From the NCBI RefSeq assembly GCF_000004075.3, contig NC_026655.2, forward strand, positions 7,502,001 through 7,566,000: DNA of 64,000 bases, written 5' to 3'. The DNA is from Cucumis sativus. Taxonomy: Eukaryota > Streptophyta > Magnoliopsida > Cucurbitales > Cucurbitaceae. Position numbers and translations under genes: made by a program. The notes below the pieces were generated by a model that was not told the DNA's origin, searched no databases, and saw only the letters and a program-made list of their open reading frames with translations. Position 1 is the first letter of the stretch, and each line of letters starts with the position of its first letter. Shown here in pieces: positions 62,203-64,000 of the stretch.

Positions 62203-63569
62203 ATGGCAGCAAGTTTGTTGGCCTGCGAGGTATCTGACCTATGCCTTGGAAAACCTGCGCTTCGATCCATATCCATCTCCGCTACACTGGCCGATGCGTT
62301 ATCTATCTTGACCAAGATTGACGAAGGCTACATAAGTGTCTGGAGCTGTGGAGATCATTCCTCCTCTAAGGCGGATTCGGATTTACATTGTCGCTGCGTT
62401 GGTAAAGTATGCATGGTGGATATAATTTGTTTTCTTTGTAGACAAGAGAATTTGTTGCAACCGGCGATTGGGCTTCAATCTCCGATCTCTGTTTTGATTC
62501 CTGAGGGATTTGAACTCGTTAGGCATTTGGAACCTCATGCCAGGTTTGATTCTTGCAAATAGTTGAAATTCTGGATTTGAATTTGGATTTGGATTTGTAT
62601 ATGTTTTGGTGTTGTTGAAATCGTGTAATCGGTTGTTTTTGTGGAATTGTGATATTAGGTTTGTTTTGTGTGATGGGTTGTTATTAATGTATTTTGTTTT
62701 TTGTAATTTTCAGTTTGATGGAGGCGATTGATCTCATACACGATGGAGTACATAACCTTGTTATCCCAATCAAAATGAGCATAAGTAAGAGGAAAAACAT
62801 CCTCAAGAAATCACTGGCTAATTCCATCTCCTCTCTCCATAACGATCAAGAATATTGCTGGCTAGCTCCGGAGGATATAATCCGTTACCTCCTCAACTCA
62901 ATCGGACTTTTCAGCACTACCGCCGCGAATCCTATCAATTCCTTCAACATAATTGATACCAACAACATTCTCGCCGTCCGTTACGACGAATCTGCGTTGT
63001 CTATTCTTCCTCTAATCTCGCAAGCGCTGATTCACCAATCCTCTGTCGCCATTGTTGACTTAGACGACAAATTAATCGGCGAAATTTCGCCGTTCACGCT
63101 CAATTTCTGTGACGAAACGGTGGTGGCGGCTATAGCAACGCTCACAGCCGGTGAACTCATGGGTTATATAGACTGTGGTGGTCCTCCGGATGATTTAGTG
63201 CAATTAGTAAAGGAAAGATTGGAAGAGAAAAACTTAGAGGCGGTTCTGGAGTGGGTGGAGGAAGAATCATTGACAATCTCATCCTCGTCTTCTTCAATCT
63301 GTTCTTCTTCAGATGATGAGTTTGGATGTGGATCGAGTAGTTCTGGATCAGGGAGAAGTGGAAGGATTTGTGGGTATTCAGCGAGAGTAATGAGGAGATC
63401 TGAGGCGATTGTTTGTTATCCATGGAATTCTTTGGTTGCAGTGATGATTCAAGCTTTAGCTCATCGAGTTAGCTATATGTGGGTGATTCAAGAAGACGGA
63501 ACTCTCGCCGGAACAGTCACCTTCCCTTCATTGTTGGCCGTTTTCCGGGATAGATTAAAATTTCTATAG
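62203..63569 (+). CDS. CBSX5-like: CBS-domain protein, CBSX5-like
   Basis: A protein built of CBS domains, which usually bind adenosine nucleotides and act as energy or redox sensors. Two exons, 62203-62543 and 62714-63569, give 398 residues. MAASLLACEVSDLCLGKPAL at the start and ATLADALSILTKIDEGYISV mark the first CBS motif; the segment GRISP-like LIGEISPFTLNF and SSVAIVDLDDKLIG mark a later one, and the C-terminal VSYMWVIQEDGTLAGTVTF completes the last. A Ser-rich, probably disordered loop (about residues 299-328) separates the last two motifs. There is no transit peptide of the CBSX1/2 kind, so a cytosolic or nuclear place is likely. Downstream partners of CBSX5 are poorly known. Confidence 0.92.
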
Positions 63570-64000
63570 TAAAACGTTTCCACACAATTTCAAAGCTTAT
63601 GGAGTAATCTAGATCATCCAAAACCCAATATGGTTTTGGCTTTTGGAGTTTGAAAACGAAAATGGTTTAAAAATATAACCAAATTCCAAATTAAAATTCA
63701 AACTGATTTGCGAAAAACAAAGGAAATAATCGAAAAAGCAATCAACATAGGAAGTACCGTTTCGTTAAAAAATATTTTGAGGAACACTCCCTCCGGAAGG
63801 ATGGCGACTATTTTATTGTGCCTTACATATACACACATGTACATACACATCTACATATATAAAGTTGTTTGTTTCAAACTCTTTTTACTTTCATTTTCGA
63901 AATTATTTGGATTTTGTGTGTGCTTAGTAAGGAAGCACAAGAAAAGTAAGTATAGTTCCCTAGTTTTTCAAAATTCTATGGTGCAACATTCAATAATTTT
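63570..64000. other. 3' region of the CBS-domain gene
   Basis: AT-rich sequence after the stop codon, presumably 3' untranslated region and spacer. No further gene is visible before the window ends. Confidence 0.5.

Noticed and set aside
1..64000. tRNA genes, rRNA, CRISPR arrays, prokaryotic operons, viral integrations
   Set aside because: Looked for and not seen. The only tRNA-like signals are decayed A and B boxes of SINE copies, and no viral protein signature was recognised.

Overview
This is a 64 kb piece of AT-rich nuclear DNA from a flowering plant. Its genes have many exons with GT...AG introns, the proteins belong to plant families, and tRNA-derived SINE, LINE and LTR remnants sit in introns and spacers. 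Protein and repeat sequences look most like a cucurbit (Cucumis or a relative), but that rests on recognition alone and was not tested. I see no operon, phage, CRISPR array, rRNA or tRNA gene.

Layout. On the minus strand: an alpha-1,4-glycosyltransferase of the Gb3-synthase fold (1335-2576, one exon); an LHT1-type lysine/histidine amino acid transporter (6160-9225, 6 exons); the cohesin-release factor WAPL (13131-20707, 13 exons); and a cytoplasmic receptor-like kinase similar to CRPK1/At1g16670 (23193-34054, 6 exons). On the plus strand: a decayed epoxide hydrolase copy (11702-12226); Mediator subunit 16 (MED16/SFR6, 40387-49842, 16 exons); TRAPP subunit 13 (TRAPPC13/DUF974, 52937-57987, 12 exons with a 15-nt microexon); and a CBSX5-type CBS-domain protein (62203-63569, 2 exons). 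I rebuilt exon joins by eye from splice sites and reading phase; every model gives an uninterrupted frame of about the usual family length.

Repeats. The most complex area is the 7.9 kb fourth intron of the kinase gene. It holds a 5'-truncated LINE flanked by an 11-bp target-site duplication and interrupted by two further insertions, plus a second shorter LINE tail. Other repeats are a long-terminal-inverted-repeat element (about 4.28-5.60 kb), a 350-bp satellite-like repeat (10.6-11.06 kb), three SINE-like copies, a foldback element near 35.3-35.6 kb, and several degenerate minisatellites.

The genes do not form a pathway. They are neighbours with housekeeping or signalling roles: chromatin cohesion, transcription, vesicle tethering, amino acid uptake and stress signalling. 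I did not find a convincing undescribed biological system. The best leads are the nested-insertion intron, the WAPL upstream ORF whose stop overlaps the main start codon, the coding-like stretch downstream of MED16, and the TRAPPC13 microexon.
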